Notes: generated by a model not told the origin, from the sequence alone. A DNA stretch of 64,000 nucleotides from CAZKGE01 sp964636405 (GCA_964636405.1 CAZWSI010000012.1:3094-67093), one strand, 5' to 3'. Positions 8,798 through 17,286 are shown, counted from the stretch's first letter. Made by a program: numbers and translations.

Positions 8798-9733
8798 TCA
8801 CCGGCTGGGCTTATAGAGCTTCGCCAGACAGGCGGGGCGCGCGTTGCGGCTGTTTCTTGTGGAAAGCACAAGCGCGATGATGGTGATCACATACGGCAGC
8901 ATCATCAGCAGCGTATGGGGCACGGGGGAGCCGATCGCCTGCAACGTAAGCGACAGCGCCTCGAGAAACCCGAACAGGAAGGAACCCGCAAGCAGTTTTT
9001 TAGGGTCCCACTGCCCGAATATGACGAGCGAATAGGCAATGTAGCCGCGCGCCGCCACGATGTCCGTCGTATACTGCGTATACAGGGCGGTGGAAAGATA
9101 CGCCCCCGCGATGCCACAGAAGGCCGCGCTCACTAAAACGCCCTTCATACGAACGCGGTTGACGTTGATGGCGCGGGTGTCTGCCGCCTTGGGATTTTCC
9201 CCGCACGCGATCAGCGCGATGCCGCCTTTGGTGCGGTTGTAGTAAAACGCCATGGCAAAGGCGGCGATGATGGCAACATACACAAAGGCGTATTGGTTAA
9301 ACAGAATGTTCCCGATCCATGGAATTTGGGAAAGCAGCGGAATGGGCTGCTTGACGAAGGGATCGGTCACATTCGGCAGGGTGGAGGCCGCTCCGTAGAG
9401 CACGCGGTAAAAATAGCTCATGGACGCAAGCAGCAGGATGTTCATCGACAGGCCCATGATGGGCTGGTTTACACCAAGGCGTATCACCATGGCCCCGTAA
9501 AACAGCCCCAGCAGCAGACACACGCCGATGCCCGCGGCAAGGCCCACCCAGCGATTGCCTGAAAAATGCGCCGCGCTGTAGGCCGCGAAGGCAGCCGCCG
9601 TCATAAAGCCCTCCAGCCCAATGTTCATCACCCCGGATTTTTGCGAATAGGTCTCCCCGAGGCTCGCCAGCAAATAGGGCGTCGTCATGCGGACGGCCGC
9701 CGCAAAAAGGGACAGCCAGATGGCCTCCGTCAT
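8798..9733 (-). CDS. ABC importer permease, NupQ/YufQ-like
   Basis: The 311-residue integral membrane protein has about eight to nine hydrophobic helices and the RbsC/BPD_transp_2 signature, with GLEGFMTAAAFAAY near residue 40 and ENPKAADTRAINVNRVR in a cytoplasmic loop. It is the second permease of a four-gene importer with the order binding protein, ATPase, permease, permease, as in the Bacillus guanosine transporter NupNOPQ. The start overlaps the stop of the first permease by 4 bases. The family takes up nucleosides and related ring compounds, but the ligand here is unknown. Confidence 0.9.
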   Translation of the reverse strand: MTEAIWLSLFAAAVRMTTPYLLASLGETYSQKSGVMNIGLEGFMTAAAFAAYSAAHFSGNRWVGLAAGIGVCLLLGLFYGAMVIRLGVNQPIMGLSMNILLLASMSYFYRVLYGAASTLPNVTDPFVKQPIPLLSQIPWIGNILFNQYAFVYVAIIAAFAMAFYYNRTKGGIALIACGENPKAADTRAINVNRVRMKGVLVSAAFCGIAGAYLSTALYTQYTTDIVAARGYIAYSLVIFGQWDPKKLLAGSFLFGFLEALSLTLQAIGSPVPHTLLMMLPYVITIIALVLSTRNSRNARPACLAKLYKPSR

Positions 9734-10812
9734 TGCGCGTCACCTGCCTTTTCTACAGCTACAAGCTTATATCGTGCCAGCATATCGGCGCAAAGCGCGC
9801 CAATGAGCAGCAAGCCCTCCAAAAGATCTACGAGCGATACCGGCGCGCCCGTGGCGACCTGCATGGAGATCGCGCCGTTGCGGAGCACGCCAAGCAGCGC
9901 GCTGGCTATCAGGATGCCCCACGGGTTCATGCCGCCGAGTCGCGCCACCATGATGCCCGTAAAGCCGTAATTTGTGCAAATGGCCGTGCTGAAACGATAC
10001 TGATTGGCGCAAAGAGAGGTTGCGCCCGTTAAGCCGCCCACCGCGCCCACAAGCAGAATCACGAACACAATGAGTTTTTTGTTCGCGCGCTCCTTGTATT
10101 TATACAGCGACGCGCGGTTGTTCTGCCCAAATACGCTGATACGGAAGCCCAGCGGCGTTTTTTCGATAAACAGCGCCGCTGCAAACAGCAGCGCGAAAAG
10201 CAGAAAGCCCAGGTGGATAGACATGCCCTTGACGGCCGTCATCCAGCGCGCGTTTTCAAAGATCTGGTTGGAGTAGTTGAGTCCCTCCCACGACGGCCAG
10301 ACCTTTTCCACAAGGAAATTCGAGGTGTAGATAAGCACATAGTTCATCATGACGGATACATAGATTTCGCTGATGCCAAGCCGCGCCCGCAAAAGCGCCG
10401 TAATACCGGCCACAGCCATACCGAACGCCATTGCAAAAAGGATCTCGGCCGGGATGGCGACCGCCGAGGGAAGCCCCGCAAAATTGAGGCCGATCACGGC
10501 CGCTCCGATGCCGCCAGCCAGCACGCACGCGTTCCCGCCCAGAAAGAGGCAGCCCGCCTTGAGGCAGAGCGAGAGTGCAAGGCCCATCATGGCGATGGGG
10601 AGCATGCGGTTAAGGGTCTGCGAAATCTGGTATTTCGACGCAAACGCGCCCTCAAAGATCATTACGTAGGCCTTGAGCGGTTCGTCGGTGACAAACAGCA
10701 TGATCAAGGAATGGAGCAGAATGCACGCCAGCATGCAGACCGCAAAAACGATGGCGCGCTTCCCGGCGGGCACATAATCGGTCCTTACAAATTTGTACCT
10801 GTGTTTCAGCAT
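9730..10812 (-). CDS. ABC importer permease, NupP/YufP-like
   Basis: The 360-residue permease has an N-terminal helix (about residues 18-42) and some eight more hydrophobic segments. The family cytoplasmic loop is seen as FGQNNRASLYKYKERANKK, followed by LVGAVGGLTGATSLC. It pairs with the downstream permease to form the membrane channel of the importer. The ATG at 10812 overlaps the end of the ATPase gene by 7 bases, with a GGGGGA ribosome site inside that gene, so the two are probably translationally coupled. Confidence 0.9.
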   Translation of the reverse strand: MLKHRYKFVRTDYVPAGKRAIVFAVCMLACILLHSLIMLFVTDEPLKAYVMIFEGAFASKYQISQTLNRMLPIAMMGLALSLCLKAGCLFLGGNACVLAGGIGAAVIGLNFAGLPSAVAIPAEILFAMAFGMAVAGITALLRARLGISEIYVSVMMNYVLIYTSNFLVEKVWPSWEGLNYSNQIFENARWMTAVKGMSIHLGFLLFALLFAAALFIEKTPLGFRISVFGQNNRASLYKYKERANKKLIVFVILLVGAVGGLTGATSLCANQYRFSTAICTNYGFTGIMVARLGGMNPWGILIASALLGVLRNGAISMQVATGAPVSLVDLLEGLLLIGALCADMLARYKLVAVEKAGDAQ

Positions 10813-12362
10813 GACTCGTCCCCCGCCTTTCCCCCGACCATCAGCTCGCCGATCTCGCCAATGGGGAAATCTCCTTCAAACACGCCGACAATCCTTCCGT
10901 TGTAAATCACGCCGATGCGGTCGCTCAATGCGGTGAGCTCGTCAAGATCCTCGCTGATGAGGATGCAGGCCGCGCCCTTGCTCCGCTCCTCGAGCAGGCG
11001 CTTCCAGATAAACTCCACGGCCATCACGTCGAGCCCGCGCGTGGGCTGGGCTGCCGCGATGAGCGTAGGATTCTCGGACAGCTCGCGGGAGAGCACCAGC
11101 TTTTGCATATTGCCCCCGCTTAGCGAGCCCGTCAGGTGCGTGAGGTCCGCCGGTCGCACGTCGAAGCGCTCAATCTTTTCCTGCGCGGCCTTGTTGATGG
11201 CCCTCCAGTTGAGCAGTCCTCGTTTTTGGAAGCGCTTCTCCTGCTCGTTTCCCATCAGGATATTTTGCGCCAGGGTAAGCGTTCCGACTGTGGCATGCTC
11301 GATGCGGTCCTCGGGAATTTCCGCCACCTTCAGCGCGCGCCACTTCCCAAAGGAGCAGTCCTTGGCGACCCTTTGGCCCGATATCGTAACGGCGCCCGCG
11401 GCGCAGCCGCGCACAGCCGTGATAATCTCGTACAGCTCGTTTTGCCCGTTGCCCGATACGCCAGCGATGCCGAAGATCTCCCCCGCGCGCACGCTTAGGT
11501 CAACGTGATCCAGCTTCTTTGTACCAAAATCGTTATAGGCGTCTACGCCGGATAGCGCCAGCACCGTTTCGCCAAAGCGCCCCTCGGCCTTGTCTGCCTG
11601 AATCTCGTAGCTCCGGCCGATCATCATTTCCACAAGCTCTCTGTCGGTTACGTCGTTTACGTTTACTGTGCCAATGAGCTTGCCGCGTCGAAGCACCGTG
11701 ATGCGGTCGGCGACCTTGCGAATCTCCTTGAGCTTGTGCGAAACGAGTATGACGGTCACGCCCGCGCGCTTCATGTCGAGCACGCGCTCAAGCAGCGCGT
11801 CCGCCTCCTGCGGCGTGAGCACGGCGGTCGGCTCGTCAAGTATGAGGATGTTGCTCCCGAGAAACAGCGCCTTGAGAATCTCAAGCCACTGCTGCTCGCC
11901 CACGGACAGCCGCCACACGGGAATGTCCAGATTGATCGAGAACCCGTACTGCGCACAGATCTCCCGCGCCTTTTGCCGGGCGCGCTTCATGTCGAGCAGG
12001 GGGCCCCTGCCGTAATCGAGTCCGAGCAGAAGATTTTTCATGCCGCTCAGGGTCGGCACCAGCATAAAGTGCTGATGCACCATGCCAATGTTGCGGGCTA
12101 CCGCGTCCTTGGGGGATTTAAAGCAAACCTCCTCGCCGTTTATAAACATTTTTCCGGCGGTCGGACGCAGATACCCGTAAATGATGTTTGACAGCGTGCT
12201 TTTCCCCGCGCCGTTTTCGCCGAAGAGCACGTGAACCTCGCCCCTGTTGATGGAGAGGGTATTGCCGTCGTTTGCCACAAGGCTGCCAAAGCGCTTGGTT
12301 ATTCCTTCCAGGCGCAGAATGGGAACCTCGGGCGCGAACGTTTCTGGCGCTGCGTTTTCCAT
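10806..12362 (-). CDS. ABC importer ATPase with two nucleotide-binding domains, NupO/YufO-like
   Basis: The 518-residue protein carries two fused ABC cassettes. The first has a normal Walker A (GENGAGKST), an LSVGEQQWLE signature and Walker B ILILDEPTAV. The second has a degenerate Walker A (AGVSGNGQNELYE) but a good LSGGNMQKLVLSREL signature, as is usual for sugar and nucleoside importers. The ATG at 12362 follows AGAGG at 8 bases; the GTG three codons earlier overlaps that site. A very stable hairpin lies between this gene and the binding-protein gene before it. Confidence 0.93.
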   Translation of the reverse strand: MENAAPETFAPEVPILRLEGITKRFGSLVANDGNTLSINRGEVHVLFGENGAGKSTLSNIIYGYLRPTAGKMFINGEEVCFKSPKDAVARNIGMVHQHFMLVPTLSGMKNLLLGLDYGRGPLLDMKRARQKAREICAQYGFSINLDIPVWRLSVGEQQWLEILKALFLGSNILILDEPTAVLTPQEADALLERVLDMKRAGVTVILVSHKLKEIRKVADRITVLRRGKLIGTVNVNDVTDRELVEMMIGRSYEIQADKAEGRFGETVLALSGVDAYNDFGTKKLDHVDLSVRAGEIFGIAGVSGNGQNELYEIITAVRGCAAGAVTISGQRVAKDCSFGKWRALKVAEIPEDRIEHATVGTLTLAQNILMGNEQEKRFQKRGLLNWRAINKAAQEKIERFDVRPADLTHLTGSLSGGNMQKLVLSRELSENPTLIAAAQPTRGLDVMAVEFIWKRLLEERSKGAACILISEDLDELTALSDRIGVIYNGRIVGVFEGDFPIGEIGELMVGGKAGDESC

Positions 12363-12386
12363 GGCGGTCACCTCTTTCCGCTTGGC

Positions 12387-12418
12387 GGCGCGGCCCCGAG
12401 ACTGGCCGGGGCCGCGCC
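12387..12418 (-). promoter_or_regulatory. strong intercistronic hairpin between binding protein and ATPase genes
   Basis: GGCGCGGCCCCG (12387-12398) and CGGGGCCGCGCC (12407-12418) form a perfect 12-bp stem with an 8-base loop. In the direction of the operon no T run follows, so it is not a standard terminator. Such hairpins after a binding-protein gene often protect the upstream mRNA and raise its yield over the membrane components. On the plus strand a T run does follow (12425-12430), so it could stop antisense transcription. Confidence 0.7.
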
Positions 12419-12434
12419 TGCCGATTTTTTAGGC

Positions 12435-13520
12435 TCAGGAATTGCGATCCGCCACATTTGCGGCGTTAGCCGTGACCTGAATCTCGCCGCTCTCGACCTT
12501 GGCATAGATCTCCTGATACTGCGCAAGCAGCTCCGCGCTGAGCAACGCCTCGTTGACAACCATCGTAAAGTCGCCGCGCTCCATGTTGGTTTCGTAGCTG
12601 AACAGCTCGTAGCCTGAAAGCATCGCGCCTTCACTCCACGAATCCAGCGCGCGCTTGAACACCACGTCCATGTTCATCAGCACCGTGGCGATGCATACGT
12701 CGGGAGCCTCCGCGACCTTGTCCTCGCCGCTCCAGCAAGCAAACGCGCCGCCCTCTTGGCAAGCCTCGACCATGCCCGCACGGTCGCTGAAAATCACATC
12801 CGCGCCGCCCGCGATCATGGAGTTTGCAAGCTCCTTGCACTTGACCGGATCATAGTAGCTTTCCATGTACGCGCCGGAGAACTTCATGTCGGGCTTGACA
12901 TACTGCGCGCCGTCGAAGAAAGAATTGCCCTTTACGTTGATATTGGAAAGCGGCATGGCACCGATGTAGCCTACGCTTCCGTTTTCGGAGGCAAGGCCCG
13001 CCACCACGCCCAGCAGGAAGGAGGACTGCGGCGCGGTCAGCTCATAGTACGCTTCATTGAAGTTCGGGTCCTGCAAATCGGAGCCCATCTGGATAAAGTA
13101 CACGTCCTCGTACTCGCGGGCGAGCAAGTGCGTCGCGTCGCGGCCGATGCCGGCGTTGCACACGATCACATTGAAGCCCTGCTCGATGTAGGTGCGGAGG
13201 ATGTTCTCCACCGTATCGCTCGTGGCCTTCTCGGTGAAGGCAAACTCAAAGGGATAGGAAGCTGAAAGCGCGTTTAATCCCTGATACACCGCCGCGTCCA
13301 CCGCGTTCTCAATGGTGTTGGAGATGACGAGCGCTACCTTGGGCGCCACGGCGGGCGTTTTGGGCGCGGCGGGTTCCGTGCCCGGCTCCGCTGCGGGAGC
13401 CTGCGTGGCTTCAGCGGGCTGTTGCGCGCTCGCAGGCGCGTCGGTGCTCTGGGCGGGCGCGGCGCACGCGCACGCAAAGAGCATCAGCATGGCCAGTACG
13501 ATACCAATTAGCTTTTTCAT
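12435..13520 (-). CDS. BMP-family substrate-binding lipoprotein, NupN/YufN-like
   Basis: The 361-residue product starts with a lipoprotein signal peptide; the lipobox is in MLMLFACAC, with Cys17 or Cys19 as the modified residue. A Pro/Ala/Thr-rich linker runs to about residue 58, then comes the two-lobed BMP/PnrA domain with KVALVISNTIENAVDAAVYQ and GSDLQDPNFNEAYYELTAPQ. BMP proteins bind nucleosides and some other amides or heterocycles on the outer face of the membrane. It is the first of the four importer genes and should deliver its ligand to the two permeases downstream. Confidence 0.92.
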   Translation of the reverse strand: MKKLIGIVLAMLMLFACACAAPAQSTDAPASAQQPAEATQAPAAEPGTEPAAPKTPAVAPKVALVISNTIENAVDAAVYQGLNALSASYPFEFAFTEKATSDTVENILRTYIEQGFNVIVCNAGIGRDATHLLAREYEDVYFIQMGSDLQDPNFNEAYYELTAPQSSFLLGVVAGLASENGSVGYIGAMPLSNINVKGNSFFDGAQYVKPDMKFSGAYMESYYDPVKCKELANSMIAGGADVIFSDRAGMVEACQEGGAFACWSGEDKVAEAPDVCIATVLMNMDVVFKRALDSWSEGAMLSGYELFSYETNMERGDFTMVVNEALLSAELLAQYQEIYAKVESGEIQVTANAANVADRNS

Positions 13521-13554
13521 TCCATTTCTCTCCTTTATTATTTAGGTTCCTGTA

Positions 13555-14268
13555 TTATTTGAGTTCCTGCTTACGGGGCCGAAGGAACGTCTGTTCCTTA
13601 TCGTAGTAATACTCCGGCGGAAGCTCGCCTTCCAGCGCCTTTCGCCCCGCCCGGACAAGCGCTGCCATTTCCGCGACGCGCTGCCCGAGGATGAAGGTGC
13701 TTTTCAGCACCGCCTCCTCGCGCTCGATAGAGCCGTCGTCCGCACAGCGCGCGCCCACGCCGATGTAGGACTCGGGCATGTCGGAGGTGACGGGGATGTT
13801 GTTTTTCACCAAATAATGCGAGTTGAGATAGTTCATCACCATCTCCTGCCCGCCATAATGGGTGTTACCCTGCGTAATCACGCCGCAGGCCTTCATAAAA
13901 CGGGGCGAAACGCCGTTGTAGCGGCCCCAGGTCGTGGCGCCGATGCGCGCGCAGAAGGCGTGCAGCCCCGCGGGCATAGCCATTTGAAACAGCGGCACGG
14001 CATAGATGAGCCCGTCGGCGCGAATCCACTCGTTGGCAAGCTCGGCAAAATCGTCGTCAAGCGCACAATCGCCCGTTTTTCCATGGTACGCGCGGCAGGA
14101 TTCCTGACAAGGCTCAAAGCGCTTGCCCGCCATGTTGTAAAGCACCGGCGTTCCGCCCACGGAGCGCACGCCCTCCGCAGCCTTTTCACAAAAAGGCGCG
14201 GTATGGCTCTTTTTGCGCGGGCTGGCATTGATAATCAATACACGGAGGTCCTTTGCAAGCTCGGACAT
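13555..14268 (-). CDS. flavodoxin-like NADPH-dependent FMN reductase family protein
   Basis: The 237-residue soluble protein has the flavodoxin-like fold; the phosphate-binding loop appears as INASPRKKSHT near residue 15, and YAVPLFQMAMPAG resembles the flavin-contact region. Four Cys in the first half (FEPCQESC, GDCALDDD) could hold a cluster or simply be structural. The ATG at 14268 follows AAGGAG and lies 5 bases from the creatininase-like gene, so both are in one operon. It probably supplies electrons for turnover of the imported compound; that role is inference. Confidence 0.8.
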   Translation of the reverse strand: MSELAKDLRVLIINASPRKKSHTAPFCEKAAEGVRSVGGTPVLYNMAGKRFEPCQESCRAYHGKTGDCALDDDFAELANEWIRADGLIYAVPLFQMAMPAGLHAFCARIGATTWGRYNGVSPRFMKACGVITQGNTHYGGQEMVMNYLNSHYLVKNNIPVTSDMPESYIGVGARCADDGSIEREEAVLKSTFILGQRVAEMAALVRAGRKALEGELPPEYYYDKEQTFLRPRKQELK

Positions 14269-14272
14269 GGCC

Positions 14273-15106
14273 TTACTCCTTCCCCTGCGCGGGGACGAGC
14301 TTATACTCCTGCTCCATGAGCGCCGCAAGCCATGTGCCAAGCGCGTCGTAGAGCGCGTCGCCCGCCTTTGCGTCCGCCATGGCGGGATCGCCGTCCTGGC
14401 CCGGGCAGTTTTCGGGATAATATTGCATGGAGCCCGACGCGATGGGATGATACACCACGCCGCCAAGCGACGGCGAGCCCGAGCAGGCCACCTTTTTCGG
14501 CGGCGCCAGCGGCTTGACGTTGGGCACGGCCTTGTCCAGCTTAACCAGTTCCGGGAAGGACGCCAGCGCGCGGGAGGTTTCCCTTGCGCCGCCGTGCCCG
14601 TCAGCTATGCCCTCGATGGGCAGAATGCGCTGCTGATCCGGCAGATGCGGAAGGAGCCAGTCCACGCACATTACGTCGATGTTTTCCTCAATCTCCAGCT
14701 CCTGCACGGCCATGTGCATGGCGGGTACGTTCCCGTCGTGCCCAACAAGAAATAAAATACGCTTAAAGCCCATGTTGCGCAGGCAGATGGCAATATCCTT
14801 CAAAATGGCGTTCAGCGTGGAGGGGCGAAGCTGCACGCTGCCGGGATAGTGCATGGCCTCGGGATGCACGCCGAATGGAACCGTGGGGCCCATGGCAACC
14901 GTAATGCCCTTCCTTTTGAGGATGGCGCACGCTCTGCACGCAATTTCCTGCGCGATATAGGTATCGCACCCAAGCGGCAGGTGATGGCCGTGCTGCTCGA
15001 TGGCGCCTGTGGGTACGATGCACACGTCCGTCTGCTTGAGGATGGCCTCCGCTTCCTTCCAGGTCATCTCCTCCCACAGGGGGATGCTCGTTTCTTTTCT
15101 GTACAT
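14273..15106 (-). CDS. creatininase-family amidohydrolase
   Basis: The 277-residue protein belongs to the creatininase/MftE family of metal-dependent hydrolases that open cyclic amides. The metal-binding stretch PTGAIEQHGHHLPLGCDT (Glu, His and Asp ligands) is complete and LVGHDGNVPAMHMA supplies the second part of the site. The ATG at 15106 is 8 bases after GAGGAA; a TTG two codons earlier is weaker. It lies between the ornithine-cyclodeaminase-like gene and the reductase gene. The family includes creatininase, riboflavin-pathway enzymes and peptide-modifying enzymes, so the substrate remains open. Confidence 0.87.
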   Translation of the reverse strand: MYRKETSIPLWEEMTWKEAEAILKQTDVCIVPTGAIEQHGHHLPLGCDTYIAQEIACRACAILKRKGITVAMGPTVPFGVHPEAMHYPGSVQLRPSTLNAILKDIAICLRNMGFKRILFLVGHDGNVPAMHMAVQELEIEENIDVMCVDWLLPHLPDQQRILPIEGIADGHGGARETSRALASFPELVKLDKAVPNVKPLAPPKKVACSGSPSLGGVVYHPIASGSMQYYPENCPGQDGDPAMADAKAGDALYDALGTWLAALMEQEYKLVPAQGKE

Positions 15107-15134
15107 AGTCAATTCCTCGCTTGTCGTCGCTTGC

Positions 15135-16139
15135 TTAACTGTAGAGACACACGTCGAAGCCGAGCCCGGCCTCTACGGCCAGCTTGTACGCGCCGTAGCC
15201 AACGGCAACGTCGTTTGCGCCCATGCCGAGGTGCACCATGGAGGTACGCTCAGCCGCGCTCTCGCGGCCCGGCTTCTTGCCGCAGACGATCTCGTCCAGG
15301 CAGGCGTACGCATCCTTCATGCCAATGCCGTATTGCTTTTCAAAATGATCCACGAAGTTGAAGCTGTCGATCTGGCCGTTTCCAACGACCCATTTATCGG
15401 AATTGCGGAACACGGGAATGTCAATATCCCACAGGCAGGTAGCCACGACATGCGCGCCCGGCTTGACCATTTCATCCTTGAGCAGCGGGCCGCGGAAGGT
15501 GGTGATCATGCAGATGATGTCCGCGTCCGCGCAGGCCTCCGCCGTGCCGGCACAAAACTGAACCGCAACGTCGGGATACCGCGCCTCGCTGAAAGCCTTA
15601 AAGGCTTCCATGGCATCACGGCTCAAATCGCAGATCTTCAGGGTCTTGATGGGGAAGCCGACCTCCATCATCGCCACGAGGTGCTGCTTGGCCTGCGCGC
15701 CGCAGCCGATTATCGCGAGCACGGAGGAATCCTTGCGCGCAAGATACTTCGCGCCGATGGCAAACATCGACGCGGTGCGCAGCGAGGTCAGCCAGATGGA
15801 GTCCATGATGGCAATGGGGCGAATGGTATCCGGGTCGCTGAGCACGGTCACACCGTTGGAATAGGTAAGGCCCTTGGCGGGGTTGCTCTTGCAGCAGCCG
15901 GACCATTTGTTGCCGACGATGTTCAGGGGCTTAATCCACGCCGGATGCGCGAGAATAAAGCTGAAATCATCCGTCCCCGTGTGCGGGTTCATGTCCTGGC
16001 AGGTGACCTGCTGCACCTTGCCCTCACCGATCCAGCGAAGTGTGTTCTCCACCATCTCCAGGGACTTTTTCATGTCCCATACCTTCTCGAGATCGCTCTT
16101 GGTCAGTATTCTGGTTTTCCATTCTTCGCTCAAGCTCAT
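15135..16139 (-). CDS. ornithine cyclodeaminase / mu-crystallin family protein
   Basis: The 334-residue protein belongs to the family of NAD(P)-dependent ornithine cyclodeaminases, ketimine reductases and related amino-acid dehydrogenases. The Rossmann motif AIIGCGAQAKQH is near residue 145 and an RTASMFAIGAKYLAR stretch precedes it. AGGAGG lies 9 bases before the ATG. It is the first gene of the operon and is preceded by a roughly 190-base leader and a good promoter. With the amidohydrolase and importer downstream, it suggests breakdown of an imported nitrogen compound to an imine or amino acid. Confidence 0.87.
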   Translation of the reverse strand: MSLSEEWKTRILTKSDLEKVWDMKKSLEMVENTLRWIGEGKVQQVTCQDMNPHTGTDDFSFILAHPAWIKPLNIVGNKWSGCCKSNPAKGLTYSNGVTVLSDPDTIRPIAIMDSIWLTSLRTASMFAIGAKYLARKDSSVLAIIGCGAQAKQHLVAMMEVGFPIKTLKICDLSRDAMEAFKAFSEARYPDVAVQFCAGTAEACADADIICMITTFRGPLLKDEMVKPGAHVVATCLWDIDIPVFRNSDKWVVGNGQIDSFNFVDHFEKQYGIGMKDAYACLDEIVCGKKPGRESAAERTSMVHLGMGANDVAVGYGAYKLAVEAGLGFDVCLYS

Positions 16140-16331
16140 AGTGTGAATCCTCCTGTTGTGTTATAATGAAAGCCTTTCTGACAAGGCGGGCGAACACGGG
16201 TTTGCGGAACAATTCCTCAAAAGAACGCAGCCGGAGCGCGGCTCCGTATGGAAGGTGTGCGAAAGGGGACGGTTCCCCGCCGGTGTTGGGCGGGCAAAAT
16301 GCGCGCTGCGATTTTCATATTTCTTGTATTG
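16140..16331 (-). promoter_or_regulatory. structured 5' leader of the ornithine-cyclodeaminase operon
   Basis: The predicted transcript carries about 190 bases before the first start codon. In transcript order the following hairpins can be drawn: CCCGCC/GGCGGG with a 7-base loop, GGGGA/TCCCC with a 4-base loop, CGGAGC/GCTCCG with a 3-base loop, GGAA/TTCC, and GCCTT/AAGGC close to the ribosome site. No T run follows any of them. This could be a riboswitch or protein-binding leader, but I recognise no known class. Confidence 0.45.
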
Positions 16332-16337
16332 GTTTGC

Positions 16338-16366
16338 ATTATAATATAATTTGTTATAGATGTAAA
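16338..16366 (-). promoter_or_regulatory. sigma-A promoter of the ornithine-cyclodeaminase/importer operon
   Basis: On the minus strand TTTACA (16361-16366) and TATAAT (16338-16343) are spaced by exactly 17 bases. The region is AT-rich in a GC-rich surrounding. Transcription would begin near 16331. Confidence 0.8.
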
Positions 16367-16394
16367 GTGGTTATTTGTTGTTTACTGCAAAAAT

Positions 16395-16414
16395 ATTTGT
16401 TTTATTGAACAAAT
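16395..16414. promoter_or_regulatory. palindrome between divergent promoters, candidate XRE-cupin operator
   Basis: ATTTGTT (16395-16401) and AACAAAT (16408-16414) form perfect 7-bp arms around a 6-base spacer. The site lies upstream of both the minus-strand operon promoter and the plus-strand regulator promoter. A binding site for the adjacent XRE-cupin protein is the natural guess. Confidence 0.45.
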
Positions 16415-16440
16415 TCATTGTTGCTTAGTGGAATTTTTTC

Positions 16441-16469
16441 TTGAATTTTTAGGCTTTATACGTTAAAAT
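16441..16469 (+). promoter_or_regulatory. sigma-A promoter of the XRE-cupin regulator gene
   Basis: TTGAAT (16441-16446) and TAAAAT (16464-16469) are separated by 17 bases. The start of transcription would fall near 16476, about 60 bases before the start codon at 16539. Confidence 0.65.
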
Positions 16470-16538
16470 AAACATAAAGTACGATCGGCGGCCCCGGCGG
16501 CGGCCACGCGCACTCAATCCGTACCCGGAGGAGCATTT

Positions 16539-17156
16539 ATGGAACATGACAGGATCGGCACCGGCGGCCCATGTGAGCCGCTCGACGCGCCCGAAAAAGG
16601 CACGTCCGATACAAGCTATTTGAAGGTGCGTCAGCTTCGGCGCTCCATGGGCATTACGCTCAAGCAGCTCGCCACGGACTCCACGCTTTCCCTTTCTTAT
16701 TTAAGCAACTACGAAAACGGCAAGGTGAACATCACCATCAATTCTCTGCGCAAGATCGCAGAGGCGCTCGGCATATCGGTGGCGGACCTCATTACGGACG
16801 ATCCGCCCAAGGACATTACGCTCATCCGCAAGGAGGATCGTTATGTGCGCATCCTCTACAAGGTCGAATCCGGCACCGCCTTGCAGGAATACCTCATGCG
16901 CAACAGCAAGGCCGCCATGCATGTATTGTTCGGCACTCTCCCCCCGCACTCGGATTCCGGCGACCCCTCCTCCCATTACGGCGAGGAGTTTATTCTGTCC
17001 ACAAAGGGCGTCGTGTCCGTTATGCTCAATAACGCCGTCTACCAGCTCAACGAGGGTGATGCCATCTATTACAACTCCAGCCACTGGCACAAGGTAGCCA
17101 ACGAGCAAAACACCGAGATCGAGTATCTGCACGTCAACACCCCGCCCACGTATTAA
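16539..17156 (+). CDS. XRE-type regulator with C-terminal cupin domain
   Basis: The 205-residue protein has a helix-turn-helix of the XRE class at about residues 28-82 (LRRSMGITLKQLATDSTLS, then YLSNYENGKVNITINSLRKI) and a cupin domain at about 110-200 with HYGEEFILSTKG and SSHWHKVANE. Such regulators sense small molecules through the cupin barrel and control nearby uptake and breakdown genes. GGAGGAG lies 7 bases before the ATG. It is divergent from the ornithine-cyclodeaminase/importer operon, its likely target. A bidirectional terminator follows. Confidence 0.9.
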   Translation: MEHDRIGTGGPCEPLDAPEKGTSDTSYLKVRQLRRSMGITLKQLATDSTLSLSYLSNYENGKVNITINSLRKIAEALGISVADLITDDPPKDITLIRKEDRYVRILYKVESGTALQEYLMRNSKAAMHVLFGTLPPHSDSGDPSSHYGEEFILSTKGVVSVMLNNAVYQLNEGDAIYYNSSHWHKVANEQNTEIEYLHVNTPPTY

Positions 17157-17221
17157 TTTGCCGGAGCGCGCCGGCACGGCGGCGGTTTAAGGCTAGGTTA
17201 AGCCAATGATGGCCCATGAAG

Positions 17222-17255
17222 AAAAGCAGACCGTGAAGCTTCACGATCTGCTTTT
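17222..17255. terminator. bidirectional intrinsic terminator
   Basis: AAAAGCAGA (17222-17230) pairs with TCTGCTTTT (17247-17255), and CGTGAA pairs with TTCACG inside, past one mismatch. The A and T ends give U runs in both directions. It lies between the convergent XRE-cupin and PHP-domain genes. Confidence 0.85.
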
Positions 17256-17286
17256 GCATTCATAGGAACCGCCGCGCTTTGCCCGA

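Noticed and set aside
12387..12418. Rho-independent terminator ending the binding-protein gene
   Set aside because: No T run follows in the direction of transcription, and the ATPase gene downstream has no visible promoter of its own.
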